Below, in pieces: positions 16,535 to 23,697 of a DNA stretch of 31,900 nt. Position 1 is the stretch's first letter. Every line of letters starts with the position of its first letter. Under the pieces are notes generated by a model. The model made no database searches. It saw only the letters and a program-made list of their open reading frames with translations, and was not told the origin of the DNA. Source of the stretch: an archaeon (GTDB taxonomy: Archaea > Thermoproteota > Nitrososphaeria > Nitrososphaerales > CADDZS01). The stretch covers positions 1 to 31,900 of the forward strand of contig JAKAPU010000012.1 in NCBI GenBank assembly GCA_021806865.1, read 5' to 3'. The position numbers and the translations under genes are program-made.

Positions 16535-17977
16535 CTACCATCCAAGATAAACAGTCTTTTCTCGCGTGTAAAATGCCATCGCTTCCTCACCCATTTCTTT
16601 CCATGTGTTCGCACCTGACTTTTTGAAAGCTCCGAATGGAGCCTGCAGTTCAACACCGACGGTGGGTCTATTCACTTTCACTACTCCTGTGTCCACCGAG
16701 TTAACAAACTTCATTGCTGTTGGCAGATTTTCTGTGACTATGGCCGAGGTGTGGCCAAAGCTAACCGAGTTGACCAGCTCTATGGCTTCGTCTTCGTTTT
16801 TAGCTCTTATTACTGAAAGCACAGGACCAAATATCTCTTCCTTGAATAGCCTAGATTCTGGACTTACGTCTTCAAAGATTGTGGGCTTCAGAAACAATGA
16901 GTTGCTCCCTTCAATGCCTCCACCATACATCGGTCTAAGTCCCTCCTTTTTGCCCAACTCGATATACTCGAGATCAGTGTTGAGTTGGTTGCCATCTACG
17001 ACGGGGCCCATATTCACATCATCTTCGGTGCCAGGCCCGACCTTCCAGGAATTCATCTTGATCAGAATTGCGTCTTTCAGTTGCTGGTAAATGCTCTCGT
17101 GGACTATGAGCCTGCTGGTGGCAGTACATGACTGTCCTGTAAGACCGAAAGCTCCTCTTACAGCGATGTCAGCGGCTTGGTCAACTTTAGCCGAATTGTC
17201 CACATAAACAGCGTTCTTTCCCCCGAGCTCCAGCTGAATCCTTGTTGTATTCTCCTTCTTGCCCAATAGCGAATGAATGTGATTTCCAACTGGTACAGAA
17301 CCCGTGAAGGACACTGCTGCAATCCTTTTATCGCTTACAAGCAAATCACCGAGTTTGCTTCCAGTTCCAGTGATGACGTTTGCCACATCTCTTGGAAGTC
17401 CTGCTCTGTTTAGTATGCGCATGAATTCCAACACGATAAGCGGTGTCTTGGATGCTGGCTTAAGAACAATCGAGTTTCCTGCAGCCAAAGCTGGAGCAGT
17501 TTTCCATACAGGTATTGAAAGAGGGAAGTTCCATGGCGTGATGAGGGCAACCAAGCCTAGAGGCTCCTTGAATGTCAGAATAGTCGTCGCGTTGGTTCCT
17601 GACGGTATTGTTGAACCTCCATGTCTTAGGGCAACCGACCCATAGAATTTGAGCGTATTGAAACTTCTTGTGACCTCTAACCTGCTGTCAGACAGGGTTT
17701 TTCCTTCTTCCATTGTCATCAGAAGCGCGAGCTCTTCGACCTCACTTTCCATGATTTCTCCAGCTCTTGTGAGTATTTGTCCTCGCTTTACCGGATTCGT
17801 TCTTGACCAAGTCGCGAATGCTTCAGCTGCTCTTCTAATTGCAGCCTCCACATCTTCTTCACTCATGGTTTTCACTTTCGCGATGACCGAGCCGGTGGCC
17901 GGATCTTTGTCTTCTATTTCAGAACCATTACCTAGAACTTCATTTCCCAAGGATTGGTAATCAATCAAACTGATCAC
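16535..17977 (-). CDS. NAD(P)-dependent aldehyde dehydrogenase, likely alpha-ketoglutarate semialdehyde dehydrogenase
   Basis: This 480-residue soluble enzyme has all aldehyde dehydrogenase superfamily residues: N150 in TPWNFPLSIPVWK, K173, the nucleotide-binding VSFTGSVPVGN (222-232), general base E250 in LELGGKN, and nucleophile C284 in GLTGQSCTATSR. Size and sequence fit the succinate-/ketoglutarate-semialdehyde branch. Next to a KdaD-like dehydratase, the likely reaction is oxidation of 2,5-dioxopentanoate to 2-oxoglutarate. The start is ambiguous: GTG at 17977 overlaps the TGA of the preceding small ORF, while the TTG at 17968 has an excellent Shine-Dalgarno sequence (GGAAGTGATC) just upstream. 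Confidence 0.92.
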   Translation of the reverse strand: MISLIDYQSLGNEVLGNGSEIEDKDPATGSVIAKVKTMSEEDVEAAIRRAAEAFATWSRTNPVKRGQILTRAGEIMESEVEELALLMTMEEGKTLSDSRLEVTRSFNTLKFYGSVALRHGGSTIPSGTNATTILTFKEPLGLVALITPWNFPLSIPVWKTAPALAAGNSIVLKPASKTPLIVLEFMRILNRAGLPRDVANVITGTGSKLGDLLVSDKRIAAVSFTGSVPVGNHIHSLLGKKENTTRIQLELGGKNAVYVDNSAKVDQAADIAVRGAFGLTGQSCTATSRLIVHESIYQQLKDAILIKMNSWKVGPGTEDDVNMGPVVDGNQLNTDLEYIELGKKEGLRPMYGGGIEGSNSLFLKPTIFEDVSPESRLFKEEIFGPVLSVIRAKNEDEAIELVNSVSFGHTSAIVTENLPTAMKFVNSVDTGVVKVNRPTVGVELQAPFGAFKKSGANTWKEMGEEAMAFYTREKTVYLGW

Positions 17978-18171
17978 TTCCTTAAACAGAATAATTGAAA
18001 CTGATGAGACTGAAAGGGTATCCTTCCATCTCCTACAGTGCAGGATTGCACTTCGGCAATCAGGGAGGGAGCAAATCGAAGAATATTCAGTGTATCACGG
18101 CTAATCCTCTTTGGCAGTGTTTCACTCAAGATGAGATCTTCCTCCGATATGATCTTCACTTCGATATTCAC
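17974..18171 (-). CDS. Small ORF (65 aa) coupled between KdaD-like dehydratase and aldehyde dehydrogenase
   Basis: This ORF fills the gap between its two neighbours exactly: its GTG overlaps the TGA of the dehydratase (GTGA), and its own TGA overlaps the GTG of the aldehyde dehydrogenase (GTGA). Double four-base overlap is the usual sign of translational coupling, so it is probably translated. The first 45 residues (IEVKIISEEDLILSETLPKR, then FAPSLIAEVQ and VGDGRIPF) have a beta-strand-rich pattern distantly reminiscent of the first half of cyclophilin-like domains (DUF369/DUF3830 types), but the chain stops at half that domain's length, so it may be a truncated relative. The C-terminal dozen residues (SHQFQLFCLRK) look less convincing. 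Function unknown. Confidence 0.5.
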   Translation of the reverse strand: MNIEVKIISEEDLILSETLPKRISRDTLNILRFAPSLIAEVQSCTVGDGRIPFQSHQFQLFCLRK

Positions 18172-19064
18172 GACGGTTTGGGAAGCTGTAGAACCTTATT
18201 TCTAAGCGCCCCTATGCCTTCGATTTCGATGTCGACTAGGTCGCCATCCTTAAGCGAAAAATCATCTGGAGGAACAATTCCTGTGCCGGTCATTAGAATG
18301 GTTCCGTCTTGCAAAACGTTGTCTCTACGAAGGTATGAGGTGAGCTCCTCGAAGCTTCTCTTGAGTTGAGAAGTAGATGTGCTGTTTTGGAAGGCAATAT
18401 CTCTATCTCGGTATATCGTCATTGTAATTCCTAGAGATCCAGGGTTTGTTAGTTCCTCGGGGGTTACCAAAACAGGTCCAACCGCACAACATCTAGAAAA
18501 TATCTTTGCTTGCGGCAAATAAAGTGGGTTTGTCCCTTCTATATCTCGTGCTGATACGTCGTCTCCAATTGTATAACCAATGACTCGACATTCGGAATCC
18601 AATACAAGTGAAAGCTCTGGTTCTGGAACAGTCCATTTAGAGTCGCTTCTGATTCCAATACTGTCTCCAGGTCCAACGCATCTTGTCCCGTTTGCTTTGA
18701 AAAAAATTTCCGGCCTTTCGGAGTCATACAAGTAGTTATACAATCCCTTAAGGGCGGTTTCAACCTCTCTCGCCTCTCTGCTCCTCTTGTAGGTTATGCC
18801 GGCGCCCCAAACTTCTGTAGGCACTAAGGGAATATTGAGTTTGGTTGCTTTCGCTTCGTACTTTGGAGCGGCTTTTGCACCTGCCAATGAGTCTCGAATA
18901 GTTTCAGAAATACTTCTCTCTGTACTCTTCGCATTCCTCAGAAGCGAATAGAAGGAATTGAACTGAGGTTGATTTAAGGCAGTCAGATCCAATATTGTAT
19001 TATCAGTAATCATTCCAAGTCTTGGTTGTTCGTTTCCTGTTGTTGAGAAGCTGCAAATTTTCAT
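18168..19064 (-). CDS. kdaD: 2-keto-3-deoxy-D-arabinonate dehydratase-like FAH-fold enzyme
   Basis: This FAH-superfamily protein closely follows the archaeal KdaD enzyme, which dehydrates 2-keto-3-deoxy-pentonate to 2,5-dioxopentanoate in oxidative pentose catabolism. Characteristic segments are VWGAGITYKRSREAR, RPEIFFKANGTRCVGPG, and the metal-site stretch with E148 and E150 (VPEPE) and D169 (GDDVSARD), numbered from this start. TNPLYLPQAKIF and LQDGTILMTGTGIVP are further matches. The ATG at 19064 gives 298 residues, the size I recall for Sulfolobus KdaD, and has a TATA-like box centred about 30 bases upstream, suggesting a leaderless mRNA; an upstream ATG at 19118 would add 18 residues. 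Downstream genes overlap it as a coupled unit. Exact stereochemistry of the substrate is unknown. Confidence 0.86.
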   Translation of the reverse strand: MKICSFSTTGNEQPRLGMITDNTILDLTALNQPQFNSFYSLLRNAKSTERSISETIRDSLAGAKAAPKYEAKATKLNIPLVPTEVWGAGITYKRSREAREVETALKGLYNYLYDSERPEIFFKANGTRCVGPGDSIGIRSDSKWTVPEPELSLVLDSECRVIGYTIGDDVSARDIEGTNPLYLPQAKIFSRCCAVGPVLVTPEELTNPGSLGITMTIYRDRDIAFQNSTSTSQLKRSFEELTSYLRRDNVLQDGTILMTGTGIVPPDDFSLKDGDLVDIEIEGIGALRNKVLQLPKPS

Positions 19065-19090
19065 TTCGAAAGTCATTTGATGCTCGTTGA

Positions 19091-19102
19091 TAAAAAATAT
19101 TT
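19091..19102 (-). promoter_or_regulatory. TATA-like box for the KdaD operon
   Basis: On the minus strand the AT-rich stretch AATATTTTTTAT lies about 26-37 bases upstream of the ATG at 19064, the distance expected for an archaeal promoter driving a leaderless transcript that starts near that ATG. This favours 19064 over the upstream ATG at 19118. It was assigned by position and composition only. Confidence 0.5.
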
Positions 19103-19123
19103 CTGGGAAATTGGGCATTTAGT

Positions 19124-19150
19124 GCAATTCAGCAACAGAATTGCAATTGC
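19124..19150. promoter_or_regulatory. Inverted repeat/operator candidate between KdaD and ABC sugar importer
   Basis: GCAATTC (19124-19130) and GAATTGC (19138-19144) form a perfect inverted repeat with a seven-base spacer, and an overlapping palindrome GCAATTGC follows at 19143-19150. Thus two arms and a full palindrome of the same half-site are packed into 27 bases, midway between the divergent KdaD and sugar-binding protein genes. The arrangement suggests a dimeric regulator controlling both directions. The HTH_10 protein encoded at 22421-23098 is a candidate, untested. Confidence 0.5.
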
Positions 19151-19222
19151 CACTTTCTCTATCTCTAATATTTCATACTTGTTAGAGCTCTGCTTAAGTG
19201 TCACTGTGTAACCTCGGAACAT

Positions 19223-20419
19223 ATGGTAGGCAAGATGAAGCCGGGACATTTGTCAATTAATCGCAAAAGAGGTATTTCGACAACTATTGCAGCTGTAACA
19301 GTTATAATCGTGATAATAATAGCTGCGGCCGCGGTCGCCTTTACACTCTCTTCCTCGAAGACAAGTACAGTTACTTCAACAGTTGTCTCCACATCCAGTG
19401 GAAGTACAGTAACGTCAACGATTGTTTCGACGTCCAGTGGAAAGACGAATTACCTGATCTACTTCTACATGGAGTCGTTTGATGTCACTTATTTTACGAA
19501 CATTATCGATGGTGCAAATTATGCAGCTTCGCAATTTAACGCGGCTTACCCGAATATGACAGTAAGCATTGTTTCCTTCAATGGACAGGACGATCCGGCG
19601 CTACAAACTTCACAGATTCAAGATGGCATTTCTGTGCACCCGGCAGGAATGATAGTTGACCCAGTGACGGATTCTGTCAGCGCTGCAGTCTCCAGTGCTG
19701 TCGCTGCAGGCATACCTGTTGGAATTGTTGACCGAGCTCTTACCAACCAGAGTGGAACGTTGTTTGTAGCGACATCCAATCAGACTGCCTATGGTCAAAT
19801 GATTGCGGAGACAGCGATGAATAAGATGAAATCAATGAACATCCCCACGCCTTGGAATGTGGTTAGCATCCAAGGAACGATTGGGTCGCCCACAAATACG
19901 GAGAGGAACAACGGCATTCTCTCGGTCCTCAACGCCTACGCAGCTAACGGGACGATCAAGATAGTTTCAGACTCTCAGAGTGGGCAGTGGTTGGAGCAAC
20001 CAACCGTCTCTGTAATGTCGGCGCTATTGGCGCAGTCGAAGAATATTAACTTGGTGATTACATCTAACGGGCCGGAGGGAGAAGGCGTCGCTACTGCAAT
20101 AACGCAAGCAGGCTTAACCCCGGGCAAAAATATCTACATTGTTTCGGGCGATGGAGGTGCGGGAACATACGGTCTGATATCGTCTGGTCAAATCTTGGCC
20201 TCAGTGGATCAAGAGCCATACGTGATGGGATATTGGGGCACAATAATGCTCATGAATAATGTCTTGCACAACATCACGCCGCCGACGTATCTAGTTCCAA
20301 CTGCAATCATATCTGTTGATTCCACGAATGTTGCGCATGTGGGTCCATACGGTGAACCCCTGAACGTGACAGCCGTTCCTCCCCCACCTCTCCCGCAGGG
20401 ATACGGGCCGATGCCATAG
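19223..20419 (+). CDS. Sugar-binding protein of a ribose-type ABC importer, with pilin-like signal
   Basis: This 398-residue protein captures sugar at the cell surface for the permease and ATPase encoded downstream. The N-terminus (RKRG at 14-17, then a 24-residue hydrophobic run from ISTTIAAVTV) matches a class III (archaellin/pilin-type) signal cut after the Gly, the kind used by Sulfolobus sugar-binding proteins that assemble into bindosomes. A Ser/Thr linker (43-75) with two 13-residue repeats follows and is likely glycosylated. The rest is a periplasmic-binding fold (Peripla_BP_4): YFYMESFDVTYFTNIIDGAN, GIPVGIVDRALT, and SGDGGAGTYGLISSGQILAS with the conserved Q-x-P hinge. An alternative start is the ATG at 19235. 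The likely ligand is a pentose or related monosaccharide. Confidence 0.9.
   Translation: MVGKMKPGHLSINRKRGISTTIAAVTVIIVIIIAAAAVAFTLSSSKTSTVTSTVVSTSSGSTVTSTIVSTSSGKTNYLIYFYMESFDVTYFTNIIDGANYAASQFNAAYPNMTVSIVSFNGQDDPALQTSQIQDGISVHPAGMIVDPVTDSVSAAVSSAVAAGIPVGIVDRALTNQSGTLFVATSNQTAYGQMIAETAMNKMKSMNIPTPWNVVSIQGTIGSPTNTERNNGILSVLNAYAANGTIKIVSDSQSGQWLEQPTVSVMSALLAQSKNINLVITSNGPEGEGVATAITQAGLTPGKNIYIVSGDGGAGTYGLISSGQILASVDQEPYVMGYWGTIMLMNNVLHNITPPTYLVPTAIISVDSTNVAHVGPYGEPLNVTAVPPPPLPQGYGPMP
19364..19441 (+). repeat. Tandem 39-bp repeat encoding the S/T linker of the sugar-binding protein
   Basis: Two imperfect 39-base units each encode STVTST[VI]VSTSSG (residues 48-60 and 61-73). Third positions differ between copies while the protein is kept, so selection is probably on the Ser/Thr-rich linker rather than on DNA identity. 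Confidence 0.8.
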
Positions 20420-20442
20420 TCCGCATCAACGCACGAAAAATG

Positions 20443-20469
20443 ACCCGATGTCTTCAAATGACATCGGGT
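20443..20469 (+). terminator. Strong hairpin between binding-protein and permease genes
   Basis: ACCCGATGTC (20443-20452) and GACATCGGGT (20460-20469) are perfectly complementary across a seven-base loop. There is only a short T-rich run afterwards (TGCTTTGCC). It starts 24 bases after the binding-protein stop and 180 bases before the permease ATG. Such intra-operon stems commonly protect the binding-protein mRNA end or attenuate read-through, giving more binding protein than permease. The element is certain as a hairpin; its effect is inferred. Confidence 0.65.
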
Positions 20470-20654
20470 TGCTTTGCCGCCATCTTTAAGGGTGCACAGC
20501 GAGAGTCAATAGTCACGCAGAAATTCAGGAGATGGAATCACATACATCATCGCTTCAGATTTGTTGCTGAATCAGAAATCAAGAAAACCCTGTGCGAGCG
20601 ACACCTTTCACACAAGTTAATCGTCGTAAGACTTCAGAGAGCTTGAGTTTGTGG

Positions 20655-21629
20655 ATGAAATTACACTTGACGAGCGCCCTTGGAAAGCTTGTACGTGATG
20701 AAAAATACAGGCCATTGATTTTCCTCATTGCATCGTTGGTCGCTGGCGAGTCAATCTCCAGCTCATTCTTGACCACTGAAAACATGCGTTCATTGGCCAT
20801 TTCGTCAGCCCCACTAGTTGTTATGACCATAGGAGAAATCTTGGTCATGATGACAGGCATGATAGATCTCGGGGTGGAGTCGGTGGCTGCAGCCTCTTCC
20901 ATGCTCGTCGCCTACCTGATGCTTTATACTACGCTGCCAATACTTGTGATAATCGTGATCGTCCTGGGCCTCGGACTTGCTGTCGGATTGTTCGATGGTT
21001 TCATGGTGACAAAATTCAGAATGCCTTCGTTTCTTGTAACCTTGGGAATCTATTGGGGCATGAAAGGATTAGCTCTCATAATTGGCAATGGCGCAACATT
21101 GTCTCCTGGTTCTGTCTTTCCTGCAAAACCTTTTGGCATCGTCTCATTAAACGGTTCAATAGGATCCGTCCCAGTCCTATTCGTTGTGGGTGTTGTACTA
21201 ACAATCTTCTTCCAGATCGTCATATCCAAGACAATAATGGGGAGGCACATCCTAGCTGTGGGAGGAAACGAATTAGGCGCAAAAGAGTTGGGTGTCAACA
21301 ACGTTAGGATCAAGTATATTGTGTTCATTGCTTCCGGAATGCTCTCATCGTTTGCAGGAATAATGCTTACTGCATGGCTGAACTCGGCGTATCCTCTGGT
21401 AGCTTCGGGATGGAGCTTGGAATCGATAGCCGGGGCTATCCTCGGAGGCGTGGCTTTTTCCGGTGGAGTAGGGAGCATAGTTGGTGGATTCGTCGGTGCA
21501 TTCATAGTAAACATGTTGACAGACATAATAGTTCTTGCACACATATCCGCTCTCTACAGCTACGTTGTGGTTGCAGTCATACTCATATTGGCTGGTCTTC
21601 AACTGAAGAGAGGGGAAATCGCGAAGTGA
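20655..21629 (+). CDS. Ribose-type ABC sugar transporter permease
   Basis: This membrane protein of about 324 residues belongs to the RbsC-like (BPD_transp_2) family and would form the channel for sugar delivered by the upstream binding protein. It has eight or nine hydrophobic helices. Family marks include GMIDLGVESVAAASSMLVAY near residue 72, DGFMVTKFRMPSFLVTLGI, GRHILAVGGNELGAKELGVN (the cytoplasmic EAA-like loop that contacts the ATPase), and GAILGGVAFSGGVGSIVGGF. The chosen ATG removes 21 residues of unconvincing upstream frame that begins with GTG at 20592. The stop lies 21 bases before the ATPase start, so the two are one operon. Confidence 0.9.
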   Translation: MKLHLTSALGKLVRDEKYRPLIFLIASLVAGESISSSFLTTENMRSLAISSAPLVVMTIGEILVMMTGMIDLGVESVAAASSMLVAYLMLYTTLPILVIIVIVLGLGLAVGLFDGFMVTKFRMPSFLVTLGIYWGMKGLALIIGNGATLSPGSVFPAKPFGIVSLNGSIGSVPVLFVVGVVLTIFFQIVISKTIMGRHILAVGGNELGAKELGVNNVRIKYIVFIASGMLSSFAGIMLTAWLNSAYPLVASGWSLESIAGAILGGVAFSGGVGSIVGGFVGAFIVNMLTDIIVLAHISALYSYVVVAVILILAGLQLKRGEIAK

Positions 21630-21650
21630 CGATGTCGAGGAGCGTGATTT

Positions 21651-22391
21651 GTGACGGATTCATCCAGCAATAAGCCAGTTCTAGAAGCACTGAACATCCG
21701 TAAACATTTCGGAGCTATAGCAGCTCTCGAATCAGTGACTTTCAGCATAGGAAATGGTGAAGTCGTCGGACTTGTAGGGGATAACGGCGCTGGAAAATCC
21801 ACTTTGGTGAAGGTCATCACTGGTTATTATTCAGACTATTCTGGTGAAATCAGATTGCGCGGAAAATCGATTCACATGGGTTCTCCTAAGATTGCGCATG
21901 ACCTCGGCATAGATGTTGTGCATCAGGATCTTGGACTTTCTCCGAATCTCTCGGTCCGCGACAACATTTTTCTTGGTCGCGAGATAGTTTCACGATTCAA
22001 ATTCATTGATTATAGGTCAGAGTCTGAAACTGCAAGGAAAATATTGGATCAACTCAACAAGGAAGTAGACACCGAAACCAAGGTTGGATCGTTATCTGGG
22101 GGTCAGAGACAACTTGTGGCTATTGCACGAATAATGCTGCGCAACCCCAAGATCGTCTTCATGGATGAGCCGACTTCAAATATATCGGAACATGCAGCCA
22201 AAGAGGTCTTGGATTTGATTCGAAGGCTGAAGACAGGAGGAACCTCAACCATCTTAATCAGTCATCGACTCCAGGAAGTACTAGATGTCTGCGATAGGAT
22301 ACTTGTTCTCAGAAACGGGCGATCTGTAGCGGACGTGAGTGCAAAAGGCGCGTCGATAGAAGGTGTGCTTAGACTCATGGTAGCCGGTTAA
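21651..22391 (+). CDS. ABC transporter ATPase, single domain, sugar importer type
   Basis: This 246-residue cytoplasmic ATPase powers the upstream permease. It has Walker A GDNGAGKST (43-51), Q-loop Q92 in VVHQDLGLSP, signature LSGGQ (148-152), Walker B IVFMDE (168-173) and switch His H205 (ILISHR). It is related to RbsA/XylG, but has one nucleotide-binding domain, whereas most members of this importer class fuse two; a homodimer is therefore expected. The start is GTG with a good Shine-Dalgarno sequence (GAGGAG, 21637-21642) about eight bases upstream. It is the last gene of the transporter operon and converges with the HTH_10 regulator. Confidence 0.93.
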   Translation: MTDSSSNKPVLEALNIRKHFGAIAALESVTFSIGNGEVVGLVGDNGAGKSTLVKVITGYYSDYSGEIRLRGKSIHMGSPKIAHDLGIDVVHQDLGLSPNLSVRDNIFLGREIVSRFKFIDYRSESETARKILDQLNKEVDTETKVGSLSGGQRQLVAIARIMLRNPKIVFMDEPTSNISEHAAKEVLDLIRRLKTGGTSTILISHRLQEVLDVCDRILVLRNGRSVADVSAKGASIEGVLRLMVAG

Positions 22392-22420
22392 TTGTTTCAT
22401 CAGAAAACTTACCGGTGCAT

Positions 22421-23098
22421 TCACATCTCGCCCGAAGCATTCAGAATAATCGAAAGGAGCTTGTTTTGGGCGTTTCGTAAATGATAGGACAAAGTAGTTT
22501 TGTTTAATCCTAGTTCTCTGCCTAAATCTTCCAGCCTAACTCGGTGCGGGTAAGCAAAATAGCCGGCTCCATATGCGGTCAAGATTGCTTTCCTCTCTTG
22601 GGAAGTCAGGTTGATTGCGCTACACAATCCCGCCATTTCTAGAGCTGCCATCTTGTTGAAGTCTTGACTATCAGTGACTGTTTCCCGCCAAGATCGAATG
22701 GCACCCAGAGACTCGCAATCCTCTTTGAATTGGGATGTTGTTTCCTTGGCTGTTATAATGTTCCATGTTTCTAATGTACCGCTTATGGTCTGTCTGAAAA
22801 TGGGTATCTGATACTTGTAAACAAGTTCAGAAATGCTATCGGTTAGCTTTGTTGTCAAGTCAACCAAGTAACGCGCCCTCGTGACTTCAATCACGTGATT
22901 GATATCTAGTATTGAGGAATGTCTGAGATGATGCATTAGACTTGTCTTTGGATCCTCATCGTCACGAACATTTGCGTTGAAGTAGAACAACGAATGTATG
23001 TAATTCTTGTCTTGATAAACCGTCTCTCTGACCAGAGATGCGTCTACATCCTTATCCAACAAGGCTTGTGACCAGCACATGTCATGATTGATTTGCAT
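22421..23098 (-). CDS. HTH_10 (bacterio-opsin-activator type) transcription regulator
   Basis: The C-terminal 70 residues carry the archaeal HTH_10 domain: LTSQERKAILTAYGAGYF, YPHRVRLEDLGRELGLN and KTTLSYHLRNAQNKLL, which correspond to the winged-helix found in Bat-type regulators and many haloarchaeal/thaumarchaeal factors. The N-terminal 150 residues are a sensory domain without recognised motif (YLVDLTTKLTDSISELVYKY). The ATG at 23098 is preferred over a GTG ten codons upstream. It is a lone gene next to the sugar importer and KdaD operons and is a plausible sugar-responsive regulator of them. This is inference from position. Confidence 0.88.
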   Translation of the reverse strand: MQINHDMCWSQALLDKDVDASLVRETVYQDKNYIHSLFYFNANVRDDEDPKTSLMHHLRHSSILDINHVIEVTRARYLVDLTTKLTDSISELVYKYQIPIFRQTISGTLETWNIITAKETTSQFKEDCESLGAIRSWRETVTDSQDFNKMAALEMAGLCSAINLTSQERKAILTAYGAGYFAYPHRVRLEDLGRELGLNKTTLSYHLRNAQNKLLSIILNASGEM

Positions 23099-23288
23099 GG
23101 TAACGGTACGGAAGCCCTTGACTAACACGATTGCTAATGTCAGATTGCGCTGATTTAAGTTTGAGTCCCAGTGCCAAAGCTGCCTGTCATCTTCGAAATA
23201 ATTCGCTCTATCTTCGCTCTTGAGCTCTGGTTTAGCTGCGTTCTTGCGCCATAAATCAGCCGAAATAGCGAAGGAATCAAGAAAGAAA

Positions 23289-23450
23289 TCAGGCGACCGA
23301 TTGTTCCATCCAGTTTGTCACGTCGTCGCAGCATGCAAAACTCTTGCTAACTATCCGCCCTGCCTGGTTCGAGGAAAGGAGTATCGGCGCAAGACACTCT
23401 CTGTGATTTGCGGCCTTGCAATTATCGCAAATGGATCTGTTGCTGGACAT
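23289..23450 (-). CDS. Cys/His-rich microprotein (53 aa)
   Basis: A minus-strand ATG at 23448-23450 opens a 53-codon gene ending in TGA. The product has ICDNCKAANHREC near the N-terminus and FACCDD near the C-terminus, a CxxC-x5-H-x2-C...CC arrangement that could bind one zinc ion. Small proteins with this CxxCxxxxHxxC plus C-terminal CC layout are, in my recollection, common in Thaumarchaeota. A longer open frame reaches 23564, but its extra part looks random. It stands alone between the HTH_10 gene and IS debris. Confidence 0.48.
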   Translation of the reverse strand: MSSNRSICDNCKAANHRECLAPILLSSNQAGRIVSKSFACCDDVTNWMEQSVA

Positions 23451-23697
23451 CGTCGCCGCCGACTGGACTTTGTTTTTCCTCTGACATAAGTGTTTGTTTG
23501 AGGTGGTTTGATGATGTAGAATAACCTGTTGCCGAACTATCTTCAGCAGATGGCCCCCTATCATTGATATACATGGGTTTGGCTCGAGACTCTATATCTC
23601 ACGAGTCATGATGGTGCCTAAACAAAACAGATCTCTACATTTGCTCCAGACATCCTGAGAAAGATGATTCCCCAAAACGCTTGAAAGACAGTACTCG

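Noticed and set aside
16605..17090. 161-codon plus-strand frame inside the aldehyde dehydrogenase
   Set aside because: Antisense shadow of a gene with all catalytic residues on the other strand.
19364..19441. CRISPR-like or regulatory tandem repeat
   Set aside because: Two 39-base units in frame encode a protein linker; no spacer structure.
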